Assembly: GCF_003589595.1 (NCBI RefSeq)
Contig: NW_020653993.1
Coordinates: forward strand, 5,658,892 to 5,722,891
Origin: Hyposmocoma kahamanoa
Taxonomy: Eukaryota > Arthropoda > Insecta > Lepidoptera > Cosmopterigidae
DNA length: 64,000 nucleotides
Reading direction: 5' to 3'
The notes beneath the pieces were generated by a model. It was given only the letters and a program-made list of their open reading frames with translations. It was not told the DNA's origin and made no database searches. Shown piece after piece: positions 12,783 to 23,363 of this stretch. Made by a program: the position numbers and the translations under genes. The number at the start of each line of letters is the position of its first letter. Positions within the stretch are counted from its first letter, which is position 1.

Positions 12783-13035
12783 TGAATGTCAGGCTGTTTC
12801 ACCACCATGATATTCAATTATTTTTTGTGAAATTACTCCACTAGTATGTTATAATTATACAAAGATCGAATACTTAGAAAAAATTCCTTCGATCCGGACG
12901 GATTAGAACCGACGTCTTCTAGCACGAATTGTCCCATGTGCTTGTTATCTGGTTTTTTAACGATTTTTTAGCCTTAGCGCCGTCTATGAGATATTTATAA
13001 AAGTATTTCGTCACCCAGGTAGGCACCTTTACAGC
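12783..13035. repeat. Family B repeat, copy b
   Basis: It starts with the outer inverted-end block (GAATGTCAGGCTGTTTCACC), then TTTTTTGTGAAATTACTCC, ACAAAGATCGAATACTTAG and CCTTCGATCCGGACGGATT. The part with the A-box-like motif is deleted. It ends with GCGCCGTCTATGAGA. A second, shorter copy follows at 13096. Confidence 0.75.
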
Positions 13036-13095
13036 TACAAGCCCTGGCTAGAGATGTCGCTATTCACTGTAATTATAATTAAGGGTTTTTCACAT

Positions 13096-13190
13096 TCAAT
13101 GCCAGGATGTTTCGCCACCATGATATTCAATTTTTTTTTTAAATTACTGCACTAGTTTGTTATAATTATTAATACAAAGACCGAACACTA
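13096..13190. repeat. Family B repeat, end fragment (copy c)
   Basis: Only the outer block is present, up to ACAAAGACCGAACACT. It lies 60 bases after copy b in the same orientation. Confidence 0.7.
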
Positions 13191-14270
13191 AGTGTTAAGT
13201 GTAACACTTACTCGACAATTGGCAAATTTGGTAGACACTTTTTTCAATCAATTTGCTATTGAATATCGTCAGAAAAATCTTGTAGTAAGTATCCCGTGTG
13301 CAGCGCAACTGTTACGTATACTGTCACTTCTCCCGCACCGCGCAGCTACCTCAGGAATCGACCTAGTTAAGTTGTAGGCCTGGATTTTTTTTGTCAAAAA
13401 CAGACTTGTGCCGCCTTAACTTCTGCCTTTTTTCTACCAATCTCCGTTTTATTGGAGAATGGACTTAATAGGGTATCTATTTTGGTAACTGAGTTTACTG
13501 TAATGGTACAGTTTACTTTGATTTTACTTTACAGTCAAATAAGAAGATGACACAATCAATTTAATTACAATGCACGCAAGTCTTAATTTCAAATAACGTT
13601 TGACTATTAAAATACGTTATTTGTTCAGACAATGATTTAATTGAACAATCCCCCTAATTGTTATGATCTATAATTCTAAACATTACAATTTAATAATAAT
13701 GAATAAAAAAAATAGACATAGATACACGAACACTCTAGAGGTATTTACTTGAATACATATCCACCAATTTACCTAGTCAAATGAACGATTTTATAAAAAA
13801 TTACAATTGTAGTGTAACATGAAATTAATACAATGTAATTTTTTGTACAAATTGTAATATTAATGTATAGATTGTAATCTTTAAGCTGGGTATACACTAT
13901 GAAACATTGTAATTCTAAAGTTGAAATTTCATAGTATACTTTGCAATTAAGTCGTATCTTGTAACCGGTTTTATTTTAATTACTATCATTCAATTAATAA
14001 TTTAATTTGTTATTTTACACATTTACGAAAATTATTACTTGTTTTATTTTTATAATTGCCTTATTGTACTTTGCCTGGTTAACAGAGAACTTATTAAATA
14101 GCCAACAACAAGTTTGGTTACCAGTAAATAAAAACTTTTCCTCAAGTTCCGGAATTTCAAAAACCTATTTGTCCCAATGTCTACACATTAATGTTAAAAG
14201 TTACAACTACCGCCACTATTTCAGGTTTTAAAATTATCTATACAATTTTAACTACACACTAGTGTAGAAA
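13191..14270. other. AT-rich non-coding DNA
   Basis: I find no supported gene. The ORF at 14007-14231 has no ATG and its hydrophobic start is simply AT-rich translation. A small inverted repeat (TATACACTATGAAA / TTTCATAGTATA) lies at about 13891-13942. Confidence 0.45.
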
Positions 14271-14279
14271 GGCATGGCT

Positions 14280-14367
14280 TATAAATAATTATCACATTTT
14301 TAAAATGATGTTGTTCGCCTTGTCGCTTTGTTGTTATTCGCCTGAACATTCTCTGTTGACTAGTCAG
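14280..14367 (+). CDS. Candidate first exon with TATA box and short hydrophobic start (partial gene)
   Basis: TATAAATA at 14280-14287 is followed at 14305 by two in-frame ATGs and 21 codons (MMLFALSLCCYSPEH...) up to a consensus splice donor GTAAGT at 14368 in phase 0. This resembles the first exons of the small secreted-protein genes elsewhere in the window. Against it: the TATA box is only about 25 bases from the ATG, so transcription may start at or after it, and the hydrophobic stretch is short. No downstream exon was found. Confidence 0.25.
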
Positions 14368-14830
14368 GTAAGTTGAAACGTCTTATAAGAGCCGCGTATT
14401 ATGTAGTATCATATCAATTGACAATATGATGATATCTTAGAGTAGCAAAAATATCAAAATGGAACATAACGAAAATAGAATTTTCAAAAAATGCAACTTC
14501 TTTACTTTCCGAGATAATCGAAATCGAGATAACCGCAGCCCGCCGTCGAATACTGATCGATCAAATTGTCGATCAAATATATACTCTAGCCAAATTCGAT
14601 GTATAATAATGTCAACAAACAAAAGCTTGATTTTTCGAGTTTTCTCCTTACACTGTAGTATAGTTACTACGACAATTTCAATATTTTCTCCGAAATTCAA
14701 TTAGACTATGATATATCTTGAAATCATGTCAGTGTTCAATTTTGTGCAATATAAGTTTCAAATCACTTATTGTGACATAAAAATAAGAAGCAACATAAAA
14801 GTTACTAGTGACTAATTTCTAAAAATGTGT

Positions 14831-15590
14831 TACTAAATAATCGATACCTCCCAAGTAAGTTGTTGTAAGTCAAAATACAATTTTTTGCTAACTATAAATA
14901 TATACTTTTTACGCATGTTATAGGTTCCATATTTAAAACTAAAGAAATCACTCGGTGTTATATTTACTTTCAAACATGGAACCTATAATATAAATAAAAG
15001 AGGATAATAGGGGAGGGTGAGGGAATGGGAGCCTACTAAGGAAAATTGATAATAAAACTCATAATTTATGTAATTTAAATTTTTATTAGTTATGAATGTG
15101 TGCTTCGCTTATCTGGGTACTAGATAATTACAGTACGAAAGTATGAAACTAAAATATAACATTTGGTTAAAAAGAAAAAACTAAAACATGTCATTCGCTC
15201 CCATTACCCATTAGTTCGGGAAAAGGGAGCCGGTAAGTATCCCGTATGTCAAATGGGAGCCATTATAAATAATCAGTCTGAAAAATGTATAAATTAAAGT
15301 AATGAAGTATATAAGTTAAAAACTATTGAAAATAAACAAGTGTTAAAAGCATCAAACTGAAAAAAAAATAATTCTAGTTTTATTGTAATTTCAAGCTTAA
15401 CACCTAAAATTTGATAGATATGATGACATAGCTCTGCGGAGGCGCCTGCAGAAGTCCAGTTTAACACCACTCTCATTACCCGCGGGCTTCTAATACCCCA
15501 CGTTCCCCTATATTTAAATTAAAAAGCAAAAAGTGGTATTTTGATTTACAACAACTTACGTGTGAGGTATCGTAATGATTATTTGATTTG
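14831..15590. mobile_element. Nested inverted-repeat elements
   Basis: The outer ends (about 14831-14895 and 15520-15590) are inverted copies around GATACCTCCCAAGTAAGTTG and its partner CAACTTACGTGTGAGGTATC. Inside, a second pair (about 15006-15040, ATAGGGGAGGGTGAGGG; 15475-15514, CCCCACGTTCCCCTAT) bounds a further insert. A small third pair (ATAGGTTCCAT / ATGGAACCTAT) sits at about 14922-14990. There is no transposase. Confidence 0.55.
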
Positions 15591-17150
15591 AAGGGAGAGA
15601 TTGCAAACATTCTAGTTCGAGTTGTAATTCAAGTTTACAATCGGAAATTGATGCTGTATATGTAGTAAATTAATATAAAATAAATTTTACAATTTTGTTC
15701 CCTTTCGTCTGCCATTACCTACTATCTAGCAAGAAGTATTAATAGGTATCCAAAAATTCACTATTTTATTAGTAAATCAATAGGAACTTTATAATAATTA
15801 GGTAAATATTACTTCTACTTAATCCAATTATCTATTTACCCATTTAAATTCCAGTTACGCGAGCCCGCCCTGGGAATAGTGAGCATGAACTAAAAATATT
15901 ATTTCCACCTGCCATCGTTAGTAATAACGTTTTGTTATTAAATATTCTATATCGAATCCGGCTAGAGTATCATCTTTGAAATCGACTTCAAAATAGAGTT
16001 TGTTGTCATAACGTCCATATTGTTTTTAATTTTGATATTATAATTCTTTTTTCGTTTTCCAAGTTACTTTATATCTCGAATCGAATAAAATGTCTGTTTG
16101 AAAAAAAAAAACTTACGTCCTGATTTATAACTGATTGGTTATTTTAAAGATATTGTTGTTTAATTTCATTAAAAAATAGAAGAGAAAAAACAGAAAAAAC
16201 CTCTTTTGTCTAATAGATGTTTTTCTTTTCTTTATTTATTATATTGTTAATGAATAATTACTCCTAAGTACAAATTTTGGAATCGATTATTTCGGACATA
16301 TTACAATTGCCTGTTGCATTTTCATTAAACAGTGTGGTTTTATCTTGATTGAACGGTTGGGTGTACATTGATTTTTTGTTACTCTACGATTGGTATGACA
16401 ATTACCTCCTATTACGATGTTCGTGCACATTTACTATTGTTAGTTGTTGAAAGCTATTTTTTGTGTATGAAACGTATATGTGAAAAGTGGGCCTGGTGTG
16501 TACAATATATAATTTTTACAAGGGAATTGGAATAACTATGGGACATGTTGTTCTAATAAACTTTTGGACAACATTTCTAATACAGGGAGGAATTCGGACA
16601 AAAAAAAACAAATTCTTTAGAATTCTTAGAAATGAACAGGTAGTAATAGTAAGTACGAAAAATATTGAATAATAATTTAGTAGGTATGCAGTTTATTATA
16701 ATTCCCTTTTAAAACAATTTTGGTTGGTCCGTAAATTGATAATGCCGATTCTATTGCACATTTTACTAAAATTAAACTTATTTTAAAGGACTGTATTTGC
16801 CAGGACCGTGGCAAGATTTAATAAAGGTACATACCCTGAGAGAGAGCGCGATAAATGCTAATAATTTCGACAGCCATGTGTTATGCTGTGAGCGATTCCA
16901 TATATACCAATGTCATATACAAAAATCGTCAAGAGTCGCCGTTACTTGAGAATGTGGTTATTTTTTCCACAAATAACACACCAAGAGTATAAAATATCGA
17001 TCGACTTCAGCAGTCGCGTAAAGGCGTTGTACGATCTGTCACAATTGCCGCTGCGAGTATAAGCTCATGGTAGAGGTGTTGATGTCAGAAGTTTTAATTA
17101 ACTGTCATTCAAGTGTGCCAGTAACAATTAACTTGTCAAACTTTATCAGG
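15591..17150. other. AT-rich non-coding DNA
   Basis: No gene or bounded element was recognised. The ORF at 16487-16672 has no domain, signal or splice context. Confidence 0.5.
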
Positions 17151-17157
17151 AGACCGT

Positions 17158-17515
17158 ACTAATACGGCTTATTTTGCTTGGGTCGAGCGGTAGGGACACT
17201 GGCTTTATTTCAGAAATTTATTTTTATCACAAACAAAATTACAGCCATTTGAAAAATGTATGTCGTATGGTATACGTGTACTAGTTAGTTCAGTTGATAT
17301 AAAAAAAATCATTGGTATATGTAAAGTACCTATCGAATACAGCGATTTTCTTGTAAAATTTCGAGGTAAGTTGTGTTTTTTATGTTTTCACACCATATAT
17401 TAATCAGAATTTTACTATATGTTTTTCCCAAAGTGATTAATTCAACTCTTTCACTGTTATGCTGTGTGAATCAACTAAAGCCATTGCAGGTTGTATAGAC
17501 TTAACGCCTAACAGC
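17158..17515 (+). promoter_or_regulatory. Duplicated leader-like block, copy 1
   Basis: About 350 bp here are similar to 19238-19612 in the same orientation. Both contain TTTTGCTTGGGTCGAGCGGT, then TTAGTTCAGTTGATAT (an Inr-like TCAGT), then about 80 bp ending AAAATTTCGAG followed by a consensus donor GTAAGTT. I read this as a possible non-coding first exon (about 17290-17365). A plausible acceptor is TTTTTTCAG at 23345, before the signal-peptide exon of the 23364 gene. It could instead be an unclassified repeat. Confidence 0.3.
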
Positions 17516-19237
17516 AAATCTTTCTTGTATAGTTTAATTTTAAAAATGTATGTGTTAAAGAATCGGCACCCGTATTTCAGTTATTGAGTAATTAGCACAA
17601 TAATTTGAATAGTTTTTGTTATTTACAATTTTACGTTAGATGAATTTTAATTTTGTCAGTTTTTTTATTATTTGGTGGATTTGTGATTTATTTTTAATCA
17701 ATTACCAGGAATATATTTGTAAAAATTGAATATTACTTATCCAGTGGTTGATTATGATCTATATTATTTTTTCGAAAAAGAAAAAAAATGACGGAATGTT
17801 ATGGAGGAAGCTAGCTGGTCTTGTTTTACGCTTTAGTAAGAATATGTTGCCAATATAATTAAGTGAAAACATTAAACTGTTGTTTTTCTTATGTCCTCCA
17901 TGATAGATGATAGACAAAAACATTCGAGAAAATGTCAACTTTCCTCAACTAATCTATCAATACGGCAATTTTGTGTTAGGTCAGATGGGGTAAAGAAAAA
18001 CTTACTGTATTTTGAGTAAATTGATTTGAGCTCTAGGAAGAACAGATGAAGTCTTTTGAAGTGCTGTAATTGCTGTTGCGAACCGGTCCTTTACGCGCTC
18101 GGGACAAGACGCGAGGACGACACGGCTTAACGTGACGTCACAAAGAACGACAGCGGCCCAGCGGGACTCGCCTTATCGACAGCCACCGGCTCGTAGAACC
18201 AATGTTAGGGTTATAATGAGACGTACTAGTACATAGTGTATTAAGGAATATAAATAAGAAATTACTAACGAAGGTCTATTAGAAGCCCGAAGCCAAACGC
18301 TGAGGGTTTTAATAAGTCAACTTTTCTATATTTTTATCGTTTTTCATCACATTTGCGAGCAAATAAATATAATACAAATATGGTTCACAACACAACAATT
18401 ATTGTGGATTTTGCAAATGACGGGTTTTATCTTTTTTAAATTCTTCCATAGATAATAACAACTCCAAACTAAAATGTTGTAAAAAGAAAACACGCGTACA
18501 GCCATGATGCATGGTAAAAAAATTCTACATTTTTCTACAGAAGATAATTAAAATCAATTATAAGAACGTAGCTGAATTGCAATAATTTTTTTGTTTAAAT
18601 AACAACTTAAGCGAATGTTTTAATTTTGAGCTTAAGTAACCTCCTTGGTTGAATTTGAACCTGACTTATGTGAGGAAATACGTCGTGTAGCGTGCTATAA
18701 ATTAAAAAAAAATCATTACCGACCATGGACATTGTAATGGACAGAAAGAAAGCCCGAGGATTTTATTTGGGGCATTATAGTTAAGTTGGCCACCACGCAT
18801 TCATACTATTTACGAGCAGGTGTGATTAAAAATAAAAAGTAGACTGTATTTACAATAGAGCTGGTATATTCTTCCTCTCAATTACATAGATTGGTTTGCA
18901 ATGAAATAAATGTATAGAATCGTCAACTTAATAATATTCGCAATTAATTCGCTAACACTCAGTTTCACAGAGGGCAATGAAACGAATAGACCAATTCCGA
19001 ATTTTGAAATCCGAAGACGAACTAAGTTTCAAGACATAAAATATTGGAACTAAAATTTGGAATTGCGGGACGTAGTGATGACAAATAGGGTAAAGTGATA
19101 ATCAAATGGTGTAACGCATTTGCATTTCGGTAACTTTCGAGATATTGGCACCTACATTTTTATTGTCACCTAAAAAAAATGTCAATTACGCTGATTTTGC
19201 TTAAGAGTCAATACCTCAGCTCAAATTAAAACATTTC
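17516..19237. other. Non-coding DNA between the two leader-like blocks
   Basis: I see no ORF with coding character. A short GC-richer island lies at about 18090-18190 (CGCTCGGGACAAGACGCGAGG...) in otherwise AT-rich DNA. Confidence 0.45.
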
Positions 19238-19612
19238 CCGTAATAATACGGTTCATTTTGCTTGGGTCGAGCGGTAGGGACCTTGGCTTTATTTCAGAAT
19301 TAATTTTTTTTTCAAATGAAGTTAAAGTCATTTGACAAATGTATATCGTATAGTACACGTGTTCTGTTTAGTTCAGTTGATATATAAAAAAAAACATTGG
19401 TACCTATATGTAACGTACCTATTGAATGCAGCGGTTTTCTTAAAATTTCGAGGTAAGTTTATGTTTTTTTTCTATAGTGAAAGTTTTTAGGAATCGTGTT
19501 TTCACACCGTATTTTATTATATATTTTTTCCGAAGTGATTAATTCAATACTTTCACTGTTGTGCTAAATCAACCAAAGTCATTTGAGGTCGTATCGACTT
19601 TTAACAATAAAA
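19238..19612 (+). promoter_or_regulatory. Duplicated leader-like block, copy 2
   Basis: This is the second copy of the 17158 block, with the same order of motifs. The region before the splice donor (TTCGAGGTAAGTTT at about 19447-19460) is best conserved. Substitutions and small indels are spread along it, so the duplication is not recent. Confidence 0.3.
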
Positions 19613-19696
19613 CTGAAACTTAATAAGATATAAAACATCGCTTTTAAGTGGTTGTACCTAGATCTGGATTCGCTTATTTCAGAACATGTTAATAAC

Positions 19697-20074
19697 CTTA
19701 GAATAATAACGCATAGAAACCTAGTCCGCACACGCTAAGTGAGGCAAATTGAAGCGCGCCCAAAGGGCCTACACGAGCGGGCGGGCCTTCATTGCTCAAG
19801 GTCAACTTGCACCGCGAACAGATCAAGAATTTTAGCTAAAAATGACGAAATGTGCGGTAAATGAGTGTAAAAATACGTCAGACAAACATAAAATAGATAC
19901 TAACATCACATTCCACAAGGAAGTAACGCGTTTCAACTTGTATTTTTATATAAATATTCACTAAAACCTAAAATTAACCTACTACTAAAACTAGCCTACA
20001 TGAATTTGATTTTTACCTCACTTGTGACAGTTTGTTTGATATGAAATTATCATTCTATGCGTTATTATTCTAAA
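19697..20074 (+). mobile_element. P-superfamily-like MITE carrying a THAP start, copy 1
   Basis: 378 bp. Its ends are inverted repeats of about 22 bp (TTAGAATAATAACGCATAGA). It is flanked by an exact 8-bp direct repeat TTAATAAC (19689-19696 and 20075-20082). A nearly identical copy lies at 42106-42485, also with an 8-bp duplication (ATAATAAC). Eight-base duplications plus a THAP-type zinc finger start point to the P-element superfamily. hAT or other 8-bp families are alternatives, since hAT also duplicates 8 bp. Confidence 0.7.
19842..19964 (+). pseudogene. Truncated THAP-domain ORF inside the MITE
   Basis: 40 codons from ATG: MTKCAVNECKNTSDKHK..., then ITFHK, then a run into AT-rich sequence and a stop. 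The C-x4-C spacing, the following N and the FHK motif match the first third of THAP domains, a C2CH zinc-binding DNA-binding fold. The second Cys/His pair and the catalytic part are missing, so it cannot make a working transposase. It is preserved in frame in both copies. Confidence 0.6.
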
Positions 20075-20129
20075 TTAATAACTCAATTTCGCAAAAATGT
20101 CTATTACCTTAGTTACGATATGGAGGAGA

Positions 20130-20455
20130 TCACAGCTAGACTGTTTTTGTATGAAATTGTATGAAATCATTCGGCTATCCCCATTTTACCATCGGGGAAC
20201 CAGACGTAAGCTAGGGTTCCACCCCTATGTTGTGGATATACTTACCGAAGATTCGCACGAAGCGTCACGCTTTCTTTTATGTGGCATATGGCTTTGGAGT
20301 GAAATTTCCTGCCTGCAGATTTCTTCCCTGAATGCAATAACTTGCGCCTTTTCAAGGCGAGAGGTGTGCAATTGTGGATGCTCGATCGTCCACGTCATCG
20401 TCGTTTTCCATCAGGTGAGATGGAGGTCAAATGCGCACTTATTTCTCCAATAAAA
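20130..20455 (+). mobile_element. LINE 3' fragment (jockey/CR1-type RT C-terminus)
   Basis: Broken frames encode the recognisable tail of a reverse-transcriptase polyprotein: LGFHPYVVDI, then a W-x-E-x-S/F-LPA region, then an FKAR-like stretch. It aligns by eye with the clearer copy at 55483-56013. It is heavily decayed. Confidence 0.6.
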
Positions 20456-21160
20456 AATAAAACTAAGGGGAGATTTTAACCAGCAGTCAGTGAAGCGTCT
20501 GGATGATTTAAAATTTCGTAGCATGTGGACGAAAACGTCATACTCATGTACATATGTCAAAATTGTCTAGGGATCAAGTACGTTTTACCAATTAAACTGA
20601 AAATCAGGTTTTTTAATTGATTTTTTTTAACACCGATGTAGGTATTTTTTTCTAGTCAATTTTATAATTTGAATTTAAAAATTAAATTGACCAAAAAAAA
20701 TCCATTGGTGTTACAAAAATATTTATTCAAAACATGATTTTCAGTAATCAGGAGAAACGTGCTTGATCCCTAAACACTTAATGAGTTTACCTATATATTG
20801 ATGTCGAACAGATGTTATATAAACTCATATCGGTTTGAAGTTCAATTGATTGGAAAGCAATAAAATACTCATTTCCAATAAGTTGTTTCAACCAACACGG
20901 AAAATGTCTGAACTTTATTAATTTAATGTCTGAACAATAAAAAAAAATTTTTATTGTTTTCGTTTCGTGATATTATTTTCTATAAACTAATTTAAATTAA
21001 CTTTATTAATTAGCTCAAAATGCAATTTTATGTTCATTTAACTCATGTAAGTTTTTTTAAATGTAATTATGTTCTTATATAAAATACGAGTCCTACACCC
21101 CACCTACGGTGAGATGGGGCTCGGCCTGCGGCGCGTGGTCGCTTTCAGATTACGGGGTGT
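20456..21160. other. AT-rich non-coding DNA
   Basis: A local inverted repeat is visible (GGTTTTTTAATTGATTTTTT at about 20608 against AAAAAAATCCATTGG near 20696). I see no gene. Confidence 0.4.
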
Positions 21161-21164
21161 GCTT

Positions 21165-21425
21165 ATGCTCTTCAGTGGCACAGTGATTAGTACTATGAGC
21201 GCTTGATGAGGAGGTTCCAGATTCGATCCCTTATTTGAGCCAATTTATGAAAAAAACATTTTTAAGTTGGTCCTGGTCAGGGTATTCTGGGTATTGCCTT
21301 CAGAGTTATCGTTATTCTGGTACTCATAGTACAGGAAATTCCCTAGTTTAAGACCAGAAATTTGAAGTGATTGTCTGGCATTTTTCCCCTAAATACTTCT
21401 CTTTTTGGCATAGCTTCCAATAAAA
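21165..21425 (+). repeat. tRNA-derived SINE
   Basis: It has an A-box-like GTGGCACAGTGATTAG and a B-box-like GATTCGATCCC, followed by a body (TTGGTCCTGGTCAGGG..., ACAGGAAATTCCCTAG...). The body recurs at about 59810-59945, and a tRNA-like head of the same type occurs at 34829. Confidence 0.6.
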
Positions 21426-21884
21426 AAGAATCTAACAAAGAGACGGTCGAGACACAACAACGCTATAAGTTGTATAAGTAAATAAGATATTATTTCCACT
21501 ACATCGGGAAGTATGCCTTACATTTTGAACAATTGTGAAATCTAGTCCCCGTGTACTACCTACGTAAGTACGTACCTACGTAGTACGTACGTACTTGTAT
21601 GTACCCCGTATACTACCTACGTAGTGCAGACGCTTCGGGCTTCGCCCTCCGCTAGACCTTGGCCTACGGCCTCGGCACTTATGACTTTAAAAAAATTAAC
21701 ATAGCCCTTTAATGGTGGCTATATTGATAAATGGCAAAAGTAAATTTTGACAGCAAATTATTAAACACCCATAGAGAACCGCTCATGTCGATTTTCAGTA
21801 GAATTAGAGCAAAATTTATCAACCGCTAAAAAAGTTTGTAAGGCAGCCATAATGAAAAATGGCGACAAATAAATTTTGACCGGA

Positions 21885-22085
21885 AGTTATTATTAAACAC
21901 TCATAGATCGCACGAAGCGTTTTGCTTCCACATTTATATGGCGAACGTGGAATTCCCTGCCTGCAGACTTGTTCCTTGAAAGTTATAACTTGGACCTTTT
22001 GAAGGCGAGAGTGAATAGGCATTATTTAGATGTACACGTCACTTTCCACCAGATGAGATGGAGGTCAAATGCGCACTTAGGTACT
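21885..22085 (+). mobile_element. LINE 3' fragment, same family as 20130
   Basis: The strand encodes the motifs ATWNSLPAD-like, then LLKARVNRHYL-like, then a short tail, with frame breaks. A related block ends the copy at 20130 (AGATGGAGGTCAAATGCGCA). Confidence 0.6.
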
Positions 22086-22535
22086 TAAAAAAAGAGTCTA
22101 AGTGAACTCGTGTATTTCCAGAACACTCTTTTTTTCTCAAAATCATTAAGTACAGATCATTATATTATTTAATTTTTGCTTATCGGCATCCAAATGTACG
22201 CGATTTAGATCTGAAATCAATTATAACTTTTATTACATAAGAAAACCGACCTCAAAAGCTGCTTACCCGATTTCGCTGTGTTCGTCACCGCGGTCTCCTC
22301 AACTTTAACTGAAACGCATATGGAGGTCCTCGCCGAAACGAATCATTTGAGCCTAAACAGAAGATAGCTGCTGTACACTGCTGAGGTGTTCCTCTCATTT
22401 ATCTGCCATTTCCATAATCAGATGAGAACTATGACACAATAACTTGTTATTTATATTGGAATTACATCTATCCGCAAGTTTTATTGAAATCGGTTAACGG
22501 GGGTGAACGAAATCCAATAAACCGGATTCATCCCC
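22086..22535. other. Non-coding DNA with a common insect repeat fragment
   Basis: It contains AAAACCGACCTCAAAAGC and TATTGAAATCGGTTAACGG. This type of block is often seen in lepidopteran 3' LINE-derived repeats. No gene. Confidence 0.4.
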
Positions 22536-22563
22536 TACTTGGTACTTGGTACTTGGTACTTGG
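22536..22563. repeat. (TACTTGG)4 minisatellite
   Basis: Four perfect copies of the 7-mer TACTTGG. Confidence 0.9.
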
Positions 22564-22636
22564 TGTAACGGGCTGGTGTCCGCAACTCGACGACTAGGCG
22601 CCTATTTTACTATATTCATCCCCTAATTTGCTATTC

Positions 22637-22980
22637 TAAGAGTGGTTACATACGGTGACTTTGAGATTTATAGCCGATTTATCGTCGATGCAAACGCGCG
22701 ATTGTATCAATGCAATCGCCTATAAATCCCAGGTGCAAGCAACTGATCGCTGTACACGAATAAACTCGCAGTGGTTTTTAGAGTCATAGCTGCATGTAGA
22801 ATAGCATTAAGTTTATTAATAAAACATTAAAAAAAAATCGCGCGTTTGTATCGAAGCAGTCGCGCGCTTGCATCGCCGCTTAAAATCGTTCGCGTGTGTA
22901 AAGGTAGACGATTAGCGATTGCACCGCTATTGCATCGCGTTTGCATCGCTGCTAAAAGTCGCCATGTGCAACCGCTCTTA
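22637..22980. mobile_element. Harbinger-like MITE
   Basis: 344 bp with ends TAAGAGTGGTTACATACGGT and, reverse complemented, TAAGAGCGGTTGCACATGGC, about 80 percent identical over 24 bp. The interior is rich in GCATCGC / GCGATTGC words. Whether the target duplication is TA or a TWA-type trinucleotide cannot be decided because the flanks merge with the ends. Confidence 0.6.
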
Positions 22981-23363
22981 GAGGTGGAAAATTTTCTTCA
23001 AATTTGAAAGAGATTAAATATGAAGAGAAAAAAGAAATCATCGAATTGATTTACAAATGTCGGAATAATCGCGTAACATACACACAACAAATTTATAGTC
23101 GAATTGAGAACCTCCTCCTTTTAAAGTTGATTAAAAATAGTTTCATTTCCGATTATGTAGTAACGATCCAATTCAAAGCTCTGGAAAACGCGGAAGTGTA
23201 TTTCCGACGTAAATACTGCCGTTTTTCTGTACTGATTTTATGCTTTATGCTGTATTATTATTTAAAAAAATAATGCCCATAAATAATGCCTGTAAAGAGG
23301 CAGACATTCTTTAGCCTTTCCCTCAACATGCTTTACTTTTTTCAGTGGTCGTTCAACTTCGCT

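Noticed and set aside
14437..14704. Overlapping open frames on both strands (81 and 87 codons)
   Set aside because: No domain, signal peptide or splice support. Frames open on both strands are typical of chance in this AT-rich region.
21545..21630. CRISPR-like array suggested by repeated TACGTACGTAC words
   Set aside because: It is a short degenerate GTAC/CTACGTA palindromic repeat without regular spacers in a eukaryotic context.
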